A stretch of 41,672 bases of DNA from an uncultured Eubacteriales bacterium. Lineage in GTDB: Bacteria; Bacillota; Clostridia; Tissierellales; Peptoniphilaceae. The notes beneath the pieces are model-generated. The model ran no database searches, was not told the DNA's origin, and saw only the letters and a list, made by a program, of their open reading frames with translations. The position numbers were made by a program, and so were the translations under genes. Positions 1 to 8,420 of this stretch are shown in pieces. The DNA is taken from contig UQBO01000012.1 in the NCBI GenBank assembly GCA_900539225.1, positions 1 to 41,672 of the forward strand, given 5' to 3'. Position 1 is the first letter of the stretch. Every line of letters begins with the position of its first letter.

Positions 1-9
1 ACAATCCAT
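1..9 (-). CDS. First codons of a gene running off the left edge, possibly HIT-family (hinT-like)
   Basis: Just after the mtaB stop, the minus strand reads AGAAAGGATTTGATTTT and then ATG GAT TGT, so a well-placed ribosome-binding site leads into a protein starting Met-Asp-Cys. HIT-family nucleotide-binding proteins often begin MDCIFCKI, and in many Clostridia a HIT gene follows mtaB, so that is the likely identity. Only three codons are visible, so the family is a guess from context. Confidence 0.35.
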
Positions 10-13
10 AAAA

Positions 14-1297
14 TCAAATCCTTTCTACTAATACTCCGTCTTTAAATCTTTCTACTGCCTTTACCTTTATTATATGGTTATGAAGATCTTCATCTGTTTT
101 AAGATAAGCTCTGATGTAATTTGATGTGTAGCCCTCAAAGTACTCATATTTTTTCTCTTCGAACAAGACTTCAAATTCATCGCCAATAAATTTATTTATA
201 AATATATGTCTCGACGCCTCTTGATACTCTTCTAAAATTTCTGCTCTGTCTTTCTTAACGCTCTCAGCGACTTGGTTAGGCATATCGTAAGCTTTAGTCC
301 CCTTACGCCTTGAATATCTAAAAACATGAACCTTTAAAAAATTTACTTTTTTCACTATCTCAATGGACTTCTTAAAGTCCTCATCATCTTCCCCAGGGAA
401 GCCAACTATGATGTCCGTAGTTATGGCAGCGTCTGGCATAGCCTTATATATCTTCTCTGTATTTTCTATATAGTCTTCTCTCGTGTACTTCCTATTCATT
501 AGCTTAAGCACTTTGTTTGAGCAGCTTTGTAGAGACAAATGAAATTGGTGCTGTAAGTGCTTTAGATGAGCAAGTCTCTCTACCGTTTCATCCTTCAATA
601 ACTTTGGCTGAATTGAACCAAGTCTTAGTCTTTCTACGCCAGGCACTTCGTCTATCATCTCTAATAACTTTATTAGATCAATGCCATCATCTTCATAATC
701 AGTAATCTGTATACCTGTGATGACAAATTCTTTGTAACCGTCTTTAGCAAGCGTTTCTATCTCTTTTATAATGCTATCTGCCTTTCTCGAACGCACTCTG
801 CCTCTTGCGTATGGTATTATGCAATACGAGCAAAAATTGTTGCAGCCGTCCTCTATCTTAATAAAGGCTCTAGTGCTATCGAAATTTTTATCAAAAAGTA
901 GCTCCTCATAATTTTTGTCGATATTATCCTCAACGTAATTTTTCTTCTCGCCGAGTTTCAAATATTCTTCCAAGTACTCTACTATCTTGTTTCTGCCTTG
1001 TGTACCGACTATGATGTCCGCTATATCCATCTCTTCTATCTCTTTAGCATTAATCTGGCTGTAGCAGCCGCAAATGATGACTATGACATCAGGATTTTTC
1101 TTCTTGACCTTTGATATCATCTGCCTTGACTTCGAGTCCGACTTGTTTGTAACAGTACAAGTATTGATTACATATACATCAATATCGTCAAAATCTTCCT
1201 TGACCTCGTAGCCCTTTTGCTCAAAGGCATTTTTTATCGCTTGAGCCTCATATAAATTTACTTTGCAGCCCAAGTTTTGCACATAAACCTTCATCAT
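14..1297 (-). CDS. mtaB: tRNA (t6A37) C2-methylthiotransferase MtaB
   Basis: This radical-SAM enzyme adds a methylthio group to C2 of N6-threonylcarbamoyladenosine at position 37 of ANN-decoding tRNAs. The 427-residue protein shows the usual three parts. The N-terminal MTTase domain has cluster cysteines C11 (in LGCKVN), C47 and C78. The radical-SAM core has C152, C156 and C159 in DGCNNFCSYC. A TRAM-like tail follows. LGCKVN near the start fits MtaB better than MiaB or RimO. The start overlaps the rsmE stop (ATGATG/TGA), so the two are translationally coupled at the end of the heat-shock operon. Two adjacent ATGs are possible starts and differ by one residue. Confidence 0.93.
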   Translation of the reverse strand: MMKVYVQNLGCKVNLYEAQAIKNAFEQKGYEVKEDFDDIDVYVINTCTVTNKSDSKSRQMISKVKKKNPDVIVIICGCYSQINAKEIEEMDIADIIVGTQGRNKIVEYLEEYLKLGEKKNYVEDNIDKNYEELLFDKNFDSTRAFIKIEDGCNNFCSYCIIPYARGRVRSRKADSIIKEIETLAKDGYKEFVITGIQITDYEDDGIDLIKLLEMIDEVPGVERLRLGSIQPKLLKDETVERLAHLKHLQHQFHLSLQSCSNKVLKLMNRKYTREDYIENTEKIYKAMPDAAITTDIIVGFPGEDDEDFKKSIEIVKKVNFLKVHVFRYSRRKGTKAYDMPNQVAESVKKDRAEILEEYQEASRHIFINKFIGDEFEVLFEEKKYEYFEGYTSNYIRAYLKTDEDLHNHIIKVKAVERFKDGVLVERI

Positions 1298-2022
1298 AAA
1301 AGACCACTTCCGTTAAATTCGTAGTAAAGCATAGTAAGTAGCGCTATTGGCGCTGTCTCTGCTCTAAGTATTCTCTTTCCCATGCTAATGGATTTGTAGC
1401 CAAATTTCTTAAGCTCATCTATCTCACTTATGTCGAAGCCGCCCTCAGGTCCTACGACGATGGCGATATTCTTTTTGTCTTTGATATCATAATTTTTTAT
1501 GCTATTATCAAGCTCATCTTCATAAGCGATTAAAACTAAGTCAAAACTATCTAAAATTTCTTTTGCTTCATCTAGCTTCATTGCATCAGAAACACTTGGG
1601 ATAAACTCGCGCTTTGACTGCATTGCTGCGGCCTTTGCGATATTTCTATATCTTTCCAGTTTTTTATCTTTTATATCTTTTTTCTTGACAATAGACCTCT
1701 TCGTCTCGATAGGAACTATGCCATAAGCACCCATTTCTATAGCTTTTTGTATAATAAAGTCCATCTTATCAGACTTTACTAATGATTGAAATAATGTGAT
1801 TTTTAGATCTGACTCATATTTTTCATTTATCTCAGAAATTATTTTAAGAGACAACTCATCCTTTGTGTATGAGTTAAGAACTGCGATATAACCACTGCCA
1901 TCGATGTAGACTTCGACTTCTTCGTCATCCTTTATCCTTAAAACGTCTTTGAAGTGCTTTATATCTTCTTTTGCTAAATATAAAAGGTCTTCGTCCTTTT
2001 TTTCTGCGAAAAATCTATGCAT
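1294..2022 (-). CDS. rsmE: 16S rRNA (uracil-1498-N3)-methyltransferase RsmE
   Basis: RsmE methylates U1498 in the 30S decoding region using S-adenosylmethionine. The 242-residue protein starts MHRFF, typical of the family. It has an N-terminal PUA-like barrel and a SPOUT (trefoil-knot) methyltransferase core, whose C-terminal motifs VVGPEGGF and LGxRILRAETA appear here as IVVGPEGGFD and MGKRILRAETAP. The start overlaps the end of prmA by 8 bases and the stop overlaps mtaB, a tightly coupled trio also found downstream of dnaJ in Bacillus. No promoter is visible in front of it, so it should depend on read-through from dnaJ-prmA. Confidence 0.95.
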   Translation of the reverse strand: MHRFFAEKKDEDLLYLAKEDIKHFKDVLRIKDDEEVEVYIDGSGYIAVLNSYTKDELSLKIISEINEKYESDLKITLFQSLVKSDKMDFIIQKAIEMGAYGIVPIETKRSIVKKKDIKDKKLERYRNIAKAAAMQSKREFIPSVSDAMKLDEAKEILDSFDLVLIAYEDELDNSIKNYDIKDKKNIAIVVGPEGGFDISEIDELKKFGYKSISMGKRILRAETAPIALLTMLYYEFNGSGLL

Positions 2023-2926
2023 GTTTAGCTACAATTGAAGTCCATTCGTTTAGGTCTTCGACGTTTAATATATCAAAGCCATTTGCTTCAAGTGAGTCGA
2101 TAACCATGGCGGACTTAACTTTTAATATGCCTGATGAAATGAAAATTCCGTCCTTATTCATAAACTTGTGTAAATCGCCTGTCATAGTGACTATGACTTC
2201 TGCAAGTATATTTGAAACGACTATATCGTATTTATCCTTAACCTTTGAAAGCAGGTCGCCGACTATAAATTCTGCGTCAGTAACTTCATTTAACTTTTTA
2301 TTTTCATTAGCAATATATACGCTCATCGGGTCTATGTCAACGCCTAGGACTTCGCTCGCACCTAGCTTTGACGCAGCAATCGATAGTATACCGCTACCTG
2401 TACCTATGTCAAGAACCTTCATACCAGGCTTCATGTACTCTTCAAGCTTCTTTATACATAAGGATGTTGTCTCGTGTGAGCCAGTGCCAAAGGCCATACC
2501 CGGCTCTAGCTTTATTATCTCTTCCCCATCTTTCTTTTCGTACTCTTCCCAAGTTGGCACTATAACTATGGTTTTGTTTGGTTTTAAAATCTTGAAGAAC
2601 TTCTTCCAATTGTTTTTCCAATCGCTATCGTCAATTATTTCCTTAGAAAATTCTCCGCCAAGCTCTTTGATGTAAGACATGATCTTGGCTTCTCTTTCAT
2701 CATTGTCCGCTATGTCATCTAGGTAGATGGTAAATCTTATATGACCTTTTTCTAATTTAATTAGGTCATCGTCGTATAAGTCCCAAGCGTTTTGTCTTTC
2801 TTGAAAAATTTTTAAATCGTCTGGGTCTTCAATCGCCATATTGTCAATTCCTAGGTCCGATAAAAATATTTCGACCTTTTCTTCGTATTCTTTTTTAAAT
2901 TTTAATTTTATCTCTCTATAATTCAT
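2015..2926 (-). CDS. prmA: Ribosomal protein L11 methyltransferase PrmA
   Basis: PrmA trimethylates amino groups of ribosomal protein L11. The 303-residue protein has the family's N-terminal L11-recognition domain (about residues 1-110) and a class I SAM-methyltransferase domain. Visible motifs are the GTGSHETT signature, motif I VLDIGTGSGILSIAA and the catalytic-site stretch VVSNILAEV. It lies 8 bases after dnaJ and overlaps rsmE, matching the conserved order dnaJ-prmA-rsmE. Length and motifs are normal. Confidence 0.95.
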   Translation of the reverse strand: MNYREIKLKFKKEYEEKVEIFLSDLGIDNMAIEDPDDLKIFQERQNAWDLYDDDLIKLEKGHIRFTIYLDDIADNDEREAKIMSYIKELGGEFSKEIIDDSDWKNNWKKFFKILKPNKTIVIVPTWEEYEKKDGEEIIKLEPGMAFGTGSHETTSLCIKKLEEYMKPGMKVLDIGTGSGILSIAASKLGASEVLGVDIDPMSVYIANENKKLNEVTDAEFIVGDLLSKVKDKYDIVVSNILAEVIVTMTGDLHKFMNKDGIFISSGILKVKSAMVIDSLEANGFDILNVEDLNEWTSIVAKHA

Positions 2927-2934
2927 ATTAACTC

Positions 2935-4059
2935 CTATAGTTTGTCTTTTATTTTTTCAAATAAATTTTTCTTCTTTGGCTCATAATCAAAATCCATGTC
3001 TTTAAAGTGCTTTATTAATGATTCTTTTTGCTCATCATTCAAATTCTTTGGCACATCAACTTTGACTACAACGTATAAATCGCATCTGTAATTCTTGTGT
3101 AGTGGATATAGGCCCTTATTAGCTATCTTAAATTTAGTATGGCTTTGAGTTCCCTCAGGTATAGTTAATCTAACTTTGCCATCAAGCGTATCGACCTCAA
3201 TCTGATCACCTAAAACTGCTTGTAAATAATTTATGCTAACACTTGTATATAAATCATCGCCGCTACGTTTAAATTTTTTATTTTCTCTTATGTCGATGTA
3301 AACATTTAGATCACCATTTGGTCCGCCATTCTTACCAACGCTTCCTTCGCCTCTTATGCTAATTACGCTGTCTTCACGAACGCCCTTTGGTACCTTAACA
3401 AGAATCTTTTTCTTCTTCTTTTCAGTTCCATGACCATGGCAGTGTGGGCACTCTTCAGTAATTATCTCACCTGTGCCATGACAGTCTGGACAAACATCTG
3501 TTTGAACGAAGACGCCAAAGGCTGTTCTTCTCTCATTTCTAACTGTGCCTCTGCCTGAACAAGTTGAGCAAGTCTTTTTGCTGTTCTCGTCCTTGGCTCC
3601 GCTTCCGTGGCAATGTGAGCACTCTTCGACTCTCTCTATCTCAATCTCTCTTTGAGTGCCGTTTAAAACATCTTCTAGGTCTATAGTAAGGTTATATCTT
3701 ACATCCTCTCCGTACATTGGCCTTTTGCTTTGCGACGCAGATGACGAGAAGCCACCAAAGCCGCCTCCAAATATATCAAAGATGTCACCAAATATATCGT
3801 CAGTGAAACCACCGAAACCGCCAGATCCAGTGCCTCCATTTTGAAACATAGACTCACCATATGTGTCGTATTGCTTTCTCTTCTCAGCATTGCCTAAGAT
3901 TTCATATGCAGCAGATATCTCCTTAAATCTAGCTTCGGCCTCTTCATCACCTGGATTAAGGTCCGGATGATACTTCTTTGCAAGCTTCCTATATTGAGTT
4001 TTGATCTCAGCTTCAGTCGCAGTTGATTCTATCTCTAAAACTTCGTATAAATCTTTCAA
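2935..4059 (-). CDS. dnaJ: Chaperone DnaJ (Hsp40)
   Basis: DnaJ delivers unfolded clients to DnaK and stimulates its ATPase. The 374-residue protein has a J domain with the HPD triad in KYHPDLNPG (about residues 29-37), a Gly/Phe-rich linker, four CxxCxGxG zinc repeats (CSHCHGSG, CSTCSGRG, CPDCHGTG, CPHCHGHG) and the C-terminal substrate-binding domain. The start is TTG, behind the purine-rich stretch AAAGGGTGTAAG; no ATG fits the J-domain start. Unlike the tight spacing elsewhere in this operon, 154 bases separate it from dnaK. That gap holds a terminator and a likely secondary promoter, so dnaJ can be expressed at a different level from dnaK. Confidence 0.96.
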   Translation of the reverse strand: MKDLYEVLEIESTATEAEIKTQYRKLAKKYHPDLNPGDEEAEARFKEISAAYEILGNAEKRKQYDTYGESMFQNGGTGSGGFGGFTDDIFGDIFDIFGGGFGGFSSSASQSKRPMYGEDVRYNLTIDLEDVLNGTQREIEIERVEECSHCHGSGAKDENSKKTCSTCSGRGTVRNERRTAFGVFVQTDVCPDCHGTGEIITEECPHCHGHGTEKKKKKILVKVPKGVREDSVISIRGEGSVGKNGGPNGDLNVYIDIRENKKFKRSGDDLYTSVSINYLQAVLGDQIEVDTLDGKVRLTIPEGTQSHTKFKIANKGLYPLHKNYRCDLYVVVKVDVPKNLNDEQKESLIKHFKDMDFDYEPKKKNLFEKIKDKL

Positions 4060-4104
4060 AACTTACACCCTTTCTAAAATGTAAAATAATTATCATATAC
4101 ATTT

Positions 4105-4133
4105 ATTATACCAAATATGCGTGAAAAATAAAA
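4105..4133 (-). promoter_or_regulatory. Candidate secondary promoter for dnaJ
   Basis: On the minus strand a perfect -10 box TATAAT (4105-4110) lies about 45 bases before the dnaJ start and downstream of the dnaK terminator. The hexamer 17 bases upstream (TTTTAT) is a poor -35 match, so the call rests mainly on the -10 box and the position. No CIRCE element is seen here, so it may be independent of HrcA. Confidence 0.45.
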
Positions 4134-4157
4134 GTATAATAAATCTCTTTTCTATAT

Positions 4158-4194
4158 GTAAAAAAGAAGAATGAAGGCACTCTCCATTCTTCTT
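4158..4194 (-). terminator. Intrinsic terminator between dnaK and dnaJ
   Basis: On the minus strand AAGAAGAATG pairs perfectly with CATTCTTCTT (10 bp, 11-base loop), followed by a T run. It lies 20 bases after the dnaK stop inside the operon. It should reduce transcription into dnaJ-prmA-rsmE-mtaB, so hrcA-grpE-dnaK would be produced in excess. Confidence 0.85.
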
Positions 4195-4213
4195 AATCTA
4201 AATCTAATAAATC

Positions 4214-6061
4214 TTATTTATCGTCTTCGTCAACTACCTCGTAGTCACCATCAACTACGTCATCATCACCTTTGTGTTCTTCAGAGCCTTGTGCACCTGC
4301 TTCAGCTCCAGCTGCACCTGCTTCTGCACTTTGTTTATACAATTGTTCTGAAACTTTATAGAAGGCTTGAGTTAAATCTTCTGTCTTCTTCTTCATATCG
4401 TCATAGTCTGAGCCTTCGCTTGCTTTTTTAAGATCAGCAAGTTTTGCTTCGATGTCTTTCTTTTCATCTTCAGAAATTTTGCCTTCAAGATCCTTCATAA
4501 GCTTTTCAGTTTGGTAAACCATTTGATCAGCGTTGTTCTTTACTTCGATATTTTCTTTTTTCTTCTTATCTTGTTGAGCAAATTCTTCTGCTTCTTTAAC
4601 TTTTTTATCAATATCGTCCTTTGATAGGTTAGATGAAGCTGTGATAGTGATCTTTTGTTCTTTGCCTGTGCCTAAATCCTTTGCTGATACATTAACAATA
4701 CCATTGGCATCGATATCAAATGTTACCTCGATTTGAGGGATTCCTCTTGGTGCTGGTGCTATACCTTCTAGTTGGAAGCGACCAAGTGTAGTATTGTCCG
4801 CTGCCATCTCTCTTTCACCTTGAAGTACGTGTATATCAACTGATGTTTGTGAGTCAGCTGCTGTTGTGAATATTTGTGATTTCTTTGTTGGAATAGTTGT
4901 GTTTCTTTCAATAAGTCTTGTAGTTACTCCGCCAAGTGTTTCTAGACCAAGTGATAGTGGTGTAACGTCTAGCAATAATAAGTCTTTAACTTCACCTGTT
5001 AATACACCGCCTTGGATTGATGCACCGATGGCAACGCATTCATCTGGATTGATGTCCTTTTGAGGATCTTTACCGATGATTTGTTTAACAGCTTCTTGAA
5101 CAGCTGGGATTCTTGTTGAACCACCAACTAAAAGTACCTTATCGATTTCGCTTGCACTGATGCCAGCGTCTTTGATCGCGCTCTTAACTGGTTCAGTAGT
5201 TTTTTCTACTAAGTCATGAGTAAGTTCATTGAACTTTGCTCTTGTTAAATCCATGTTCAAGTGAAGTGGACCAGCTGCTGTAGCAGAGATGAATGGTAAG
5301 TTGATATTTGTTGTCATTGTAGTAGAAAGCTCTTTCTTAGCCTTTTCTGCTGCTTCTTTTAATCTTTGTAAGCTCATCTTGTCTTGAGTTAAGTCTACGC
5401 CATTTTCCTTTTTAAAGTTATCTGCTATATAATTTATGATTCTTTGGTCAAAGTCGTCTCCGCCAAGCTTGTTATTACCTCTAGTTGCTAGTACTTCAAA
5501 AACGCCGTCGCCTACTTCTAGTATAGAAACGTCGAATGTACCGCCGCCTAGGTCATATACCATAATCTTGTGTTGACCGTGCTCTTTGTCCATGCCATAA
5601 GCAAGTGCTGCTGCAGTTGGCTCGTTAATGATTCTCTTAACTTCAAGACCTGCTATCTTACCAGCGTCCTTAGTTGCTTGTCTTTGAGCGTCTGTGAAGT
5701 ATGCAGGAACAGTGATAACTGCTTCTGAAACTGTTTCGCCTAAATAGCTTTCTGCGTCTGCTTTTAATTTTTGTAATATCATTGCTGATATATCTTGTGG
5801 TGTATAATCTTTTCCGTCTATGTCAATCTTATAGTTACTACCCATCTCTCTTTTGATTGATGATATAGTTCTGTCTGGATTTGTGATTGCTTGTCTCTTA
5901 GCTGTTTCACCAACTAATCTTTCTCCGTCTTTTGTAAATGCTACTACTGATGGAGTAGTTCTGTTACCTTCAACGTTAGGAATGATTATCGCTTCTCCAC
6001 CTTCCATTACTGATACACATGAGTTTGTTGTACCTAAGTCAATACCAATTATTTTTCCCAT
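4214..6061 (-). CDS. dnaK: Chaperone DnaK (Hsp70)
   Basis: DnaK is the ATP-dependent Hsp70 working with DnaJ and GrpE. The 615-residue protein opens with the phosphate-binding motif IGIDLGTTNSCV. It continues through the actin-like ATPase domain (VYDLGGGTFDVSIL; VLLVGGSTRIPAVQ), the hydrophobic linker DLLLLDVTPLSLG, the beta-sandwich substrate domain and the helical lid. It ends in an acidic tail terminating EVVDEDDK, close to the usual EEVKDDDK-like end. It lies 26 bases after grpE in the HrcA/CIRCE operon and is followed by a strong terminator. Confidence 0.98.
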   Translation of the reverse strand: MGKIIGIDLGTTNSCVSVMEGGEAIIIPNVEGNRTTPSVVAFTKDGERLVGETAKRQAITNPDRTISSIKREMGSNYKIDIDGKDYTPQDISAMILQKLKADAESYLGETVSEAVITVPAYFTDAQRQATKDAGKIAGLEVKRIINEPTAAALAYGMDKEHGQHKIMVYDLGGGTFDVSILEVGDGVFEVLATRGNNKLGGDDFDQRIINYIADNFKKENGVDLTQDKMSLQRLKEAAEKAKKELSTTMTTNINLPFISATAAGPLHLNMDLTRAKFNELTHDLVEKTTEPVKSAIKDAGISASEIDKVLLVGGSTRIPAVQEAVKQIIGKDPQKDINPDECVAIGASIQGGVLTGEVKDLLLLDVTPLSLGLETLGGVTTRLIERNTTIPTKKSQIFTTAADSQTSVDIHVLQGEREMAADNTTLGRFQLEGIAPAPRGIPQIEVTFDIDANGIVNVSAKDLGTGKEQKITITASSNLSKDDIDKKVKEAEEFAQQDKKKKENIEVKNNADQMVYQTEKLMKDLEGKISEDEKKDIEAKLADLKKASEGSDYDDMKKKTEDLTQAFYKVSEQLYKQSAEAGAAGAEAGAQGSEEHKGDDDVVDGDYEVVDEDDK

Positions 6062-6087
6062 AATTTATTCCTCCTTAATATATTTTC

Positions 6088-6627
6088 TTATTTATTTACT
6101 ATAACCATGGCATGGCGAATAACCTTGCCATTGTATTCATAACCTTTTAATAAAACTTCTATGACTTGATTTTCTTTGTATTCATCACTGTGGCCCATAG
6201 ATACCGCTTGATGATAGTCTGGGTTAAAATCCTCACCCAGTGCCTTCAATTCAACTATGCCCTTTGCTTTAAGAGCATTTTTCAATCCTTCGTAGATAAG
6301 CTCCATGCCTTCTTTAAATGAGCCACTCTCATCATCGTGTTCCAAGGCTCTCTCGAAGTTATCTATAACAGGAAGTATTTCATTTGCAATGCTTACAACA
6401 CCTATCGATACCAAGTCGTCCTTTTCTTTCTCTACTCTCTTCTTGTAATTTTGAAAGTCCGCTTGTAGTCTTACAAGTTTTGTTTGAAGATCATTTATTT
6501 CAGATGCTAAGCCATCTTGCTCATCAGAATCAGCTTTTTCTTGAACTTCTTCTGCTTCATCTACTGCTTCTTCATTTATAAGCTTTTCTTCTTCCATTTC
6601 TTCATTCAGTTTTTTGTCTTTTTCCAT
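6088..6627 (-). CDS. grpE: Nucleotide exchange factor GrpE
   Basis: GrpE releases ADP from DnaK. The 179-residue protein has a long acidic, Glu-rich N-terminus (residues 1-40), a coiled coil (about 41-90, containing LQADFQNYKKRVEKEKDD) and the C-terminal beta domain ending VIRHAMVIVNK, with GYEYNGKVIRHA as the family signature. It sits between hrcA (10 bases away) and dnaK, the standard position. Confidence 0.96.
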   Translation of the reverse strand: MEKDKKLNEEMEEEKLINEEAVDEAEEVQEKADSDEQDGLASEINDLQTKLVRLQADFQNYKKRVEKEKDDLVSIGVVSIANEILPVIDNFERALEHDDESGSFKEGMELIYEGLKNALKAKGIVELKALGEDFNPDYHQAVSMGHSDEYKENQVIEVLLKGYEYNGKVIRHAMVIVNK

Positions 6628-6637
6628 TTAATCCCTC

Positions 6638-7648
6638 CTAAAATAAATCATCATTATAAAAATCATCAAATATAGAAAGAACTTTTTTGTAATCAATTCT
6701 CATTGGAGCGATTAAACCAAAAGTAACTTCATTATCCAAGATGTTTACGTTCTTAAGTACTAGAGCAATGTTGTCGAAGATGTCGATTTCATTCTCATTG
6801 CCTATCTTAATGACAAGATCATTATCCAAATTTTCATTCTCTAAGATATTAAGTAGACCTCTTTTGTCTTCTAAGAGCTCTATAAGCTCTCTAGCCTTAT
6901 CGAAGTCAGAATACTCTGGATAATTCAAGATCTTATTTATTCCTTCAAGGAATATCTTGTCTGCGCTATATGTCTCGTCTTTTTGCGAAAACTTTTCCAA
7001 AACGCTTTCTAATATGGCCTTATAATTGACTAGACTGTCCTTTTCATGCTTCAATGAATTGAAATCAAGTGAGTTTATGGACTTGCCAGCAAGATTCTTA
7101 TTTAAAATCTCCTTAAAATAACCCACTTCCTCTTCACTTATCTCTTCATTAAGCGTAATTAATGTCTTGTCAATGGCAAAGTTCTCATAGACAAAGATAG
7201 CAAGTATTTTGTTTTCGTCAACTTTTAAAAGCTCTAAGCTCTTTAGCTTTGTCTCGCCTTTGTGCCTAATATAAGCAATCGATGTAAAATCAGTTAGGCT
7301 TGACAAGAGCTTTGACATCTTTCCTATCATACTATCTAAGTTCTTCGACTTATTATTTATATCATCTAAGAAAATTTTCTTTTCTGTAGACGAAAGCTTT
7401 TCGAAGTCTTTTTGAACTACCATGTCAACATACAAGCGATATGCTTTTTGTGATGGCACTCTTCCGCTAGAAAGATGAGTTTTTATTAAGTAGCCCGCTT
7501 CTTCAAGGTCTTGCATCTCGTTTCTAATAGTTGCCGAGCTAAGACCTATGGACTCGTTCTTGGCGACAAGCCTCGAGCCAACCGGTTCACCAGTTTCATT
7601 GTATGAGCTGATTATAGCTTTTAAAATCTTTAATTTTCTCTCATCCAA
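6638..7648 (-). CDS. hrcA: Heat-inducible transcription repressor HrcA
   Basis: HrcA represses class I heat-shock genes by binding CIRCE. The N-terminal winged helix is clear (YNETGEPVGSR, LSSATIRNEMQDLEEAGYL, HLSSGRVPSQKAYRLYVD), followed by the GAF-like inducible domain. I chose TTG at 7648, giving 336 residues beginning M-DERKLKIL. It is preceded five bases upstream by GGAAGGTGATC, a near-perfect anti-SD match, and this start aligns with the family's usual MLTxRQxxIL beginning. Upstream ATG and GTG codons in frame would put the start in or next to the CIRCE element and lack a ribosome-binding site. Confidence 0.95.
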   Translation of the reverse strand: MDERKLKILKAIISSYNETGEPVGSRLVAKNESIGLSSATIRNEMQDLEEAGYLIKTHLSSGRVPSQKAYRLYVDMVVQKDFEKLSSTEKKIFLDDINNKSKNLDSMIGKMSKLLSSLTDFTSIAYIRHKGETKLKSLELLKVDENKILAIFVYENFAIDKTLITLNEEISEEEVGYFKEILNKNLAGKSINSLDFNSLKHEKDSLVNYKAILESVLEKFSQKDETYSADKIFLEGINKILNYPEYSDFDKARELIELLEDKRGLLNILENENLDNDLVIKIGNENEIDIFDNIALVLKNVNILDNEVTFGLIAPMRIDYKKVLSIFDDFYNDDLF

Positions 7649-7671
7649 TTGATCACCTTCCATAATTTTTG

Positions 7672-7698
7672 TTAGCACTCTTGACTGGTGAGTGCTAA
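7672..7698 (-). promoter_or_regulatory. CIRCE operator (HrcA binding site)
   Basis: TTAGCACTC-N9-GAGTGCTAA is a perfect match to the CIRCE consensus. It lies between the promoter and hrcA and places the whole hrcA-grpE-dnaK(-dnaJ) operon under HrcA, with feedback on hrcA itself. It is the only perfect CIRCE I see in the window. Confidence 0.98.
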
Positions 7699-7708
7699 CT
7701 CTATATCT

Positions 7709-7736
7709 ATTATACCCAAAATAATAAAAAAATCAA
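7709..7736 (-). promoter_or_regulatory. Sigma-A promoter of the hrcA operon
   Basis: On the minus strand TTGATT (7731-7736), a 16-base spacer and TATAAT (7709-7714) sit just upstream of CIRCE, so the operator covers the transcription start. The DNA further upstream (7737-7790) is rich in A- and T-tracts, including a repeated GCAAAAAA word, and may act as an UP element. Confidence 0.8.
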
Positions 7737-7798
7737 GCTTTTTTCAAAAATATTTACTTTTTTGCAAATTTTTTGCAAAATATTGCTCTAAATGCATA

Positions 7799-7824
7799 AA
7801 AAAAGACGATAATATCGCCTTTTT
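7799..7824 (-). terminator. Terminator after the HD hydrolase gene
   Basis: On the minus strand AAAAAGGCGAT and ATCGTCTTTTT form a stem with a three-base loop and one G-T pair, running into a T tract. The hairpin begins at the stop codon of the HD gene. It separates the lepB-lepA-hemW-HD unit from the hrcA promoter. Confidence 0.8.
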
Positions 7825-8411
7825 CATTTGGTATTATATTTTTTATAATTAAGCTCGTCATTTATCTCTGATAAAAATTCTTTCATAAATCTATCTCTTT
7901 CTTCAGCGAGCCTTTTTGCTTCATCTGTATTCATCATATCCTTTAATAATAAGAGCTTCTCATCAAAGTGCTTTAGTGAGTCCTCTATGCCGCGGCCATT
8001 CTTGCCGCTATACATAAAGGTCCTCGCAATGCCTATGGCTCCTATCGCGTCAAGTCTGTCAGCGTCTTGAACAATGCATGCTTCGAGTGTCTTTGGCTTA
8101 GTTCCCTTGTTCTTTGTAAATGAAACTGAATTGATAATCTCAATAATATCTTCAATCGCCTCACTGTCGAAATCATTTTCAATTAAGAATTTTCTTGCAT
8201 TTTCATTATTTTTATTATTGAATAATTTATGGTCATCAACGTCATGAAGAAGTGCTCCTAGGTCTACATGTAGTTCATTGCATTCATAAGCTTTTCTTAT
8301 ATTAAGCGCGTTATTATAAACTCTTAGGCTGTGATCTGCGCCGTGACCGTCTGAGTTGCCAGTAAAAATATTTTCAAGATAATCAATCGCTCTTTTAATT
8401 ATTTCGTCCAT
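7824..8411 (-). CDS. HD-domain phosphohydrolase, uncharacterised
   Basis: The 195-residue soluble protein carries an HD metal-dependent phosphohydrolase fold. H27 (GHGADHSLRVY), H56-D57 (ALLHDVDDH) and a later Asp in QDADRLDAIGAIGIARTF match the H...HD...D ligand pattern. This resembles the small YedJ-type HD family, whose substrates are poorly known. It starts 10 bases after hemW behind AAGGAGAGGCT and is the last gene before a terminator. The substrate cannot be read from the sequence. Confidence 0.8.
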   Translation of the reverse strand: MDEIIKRAIDYLENIFTGNSDGHGADHSLRVYNNALNIRKAYECNELHVDLGALLHDVDDHKLFNNKNNENARKFLIENDFDSEAIEDIIEIINSVSFTKNKGTKPKTLEACIVQDADRLDAIGAIGIARTFMYSGKNGRGIEDSLKHFDEKLLLLKDMMNTDEAKRLAEERDRFMKEFLSEINDELNYKKYNTK

Positions 8412-8420
8412 AGCCTCTCC

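Noticed and set aside
1971..2675. Plus-strand open frame of 234 codons
   Set aside because: It lies wholly over prmA/rsmE on the other strand, has no ribosome-binding site and a Ser/Pro-rich composition typical of an antisense shadow.
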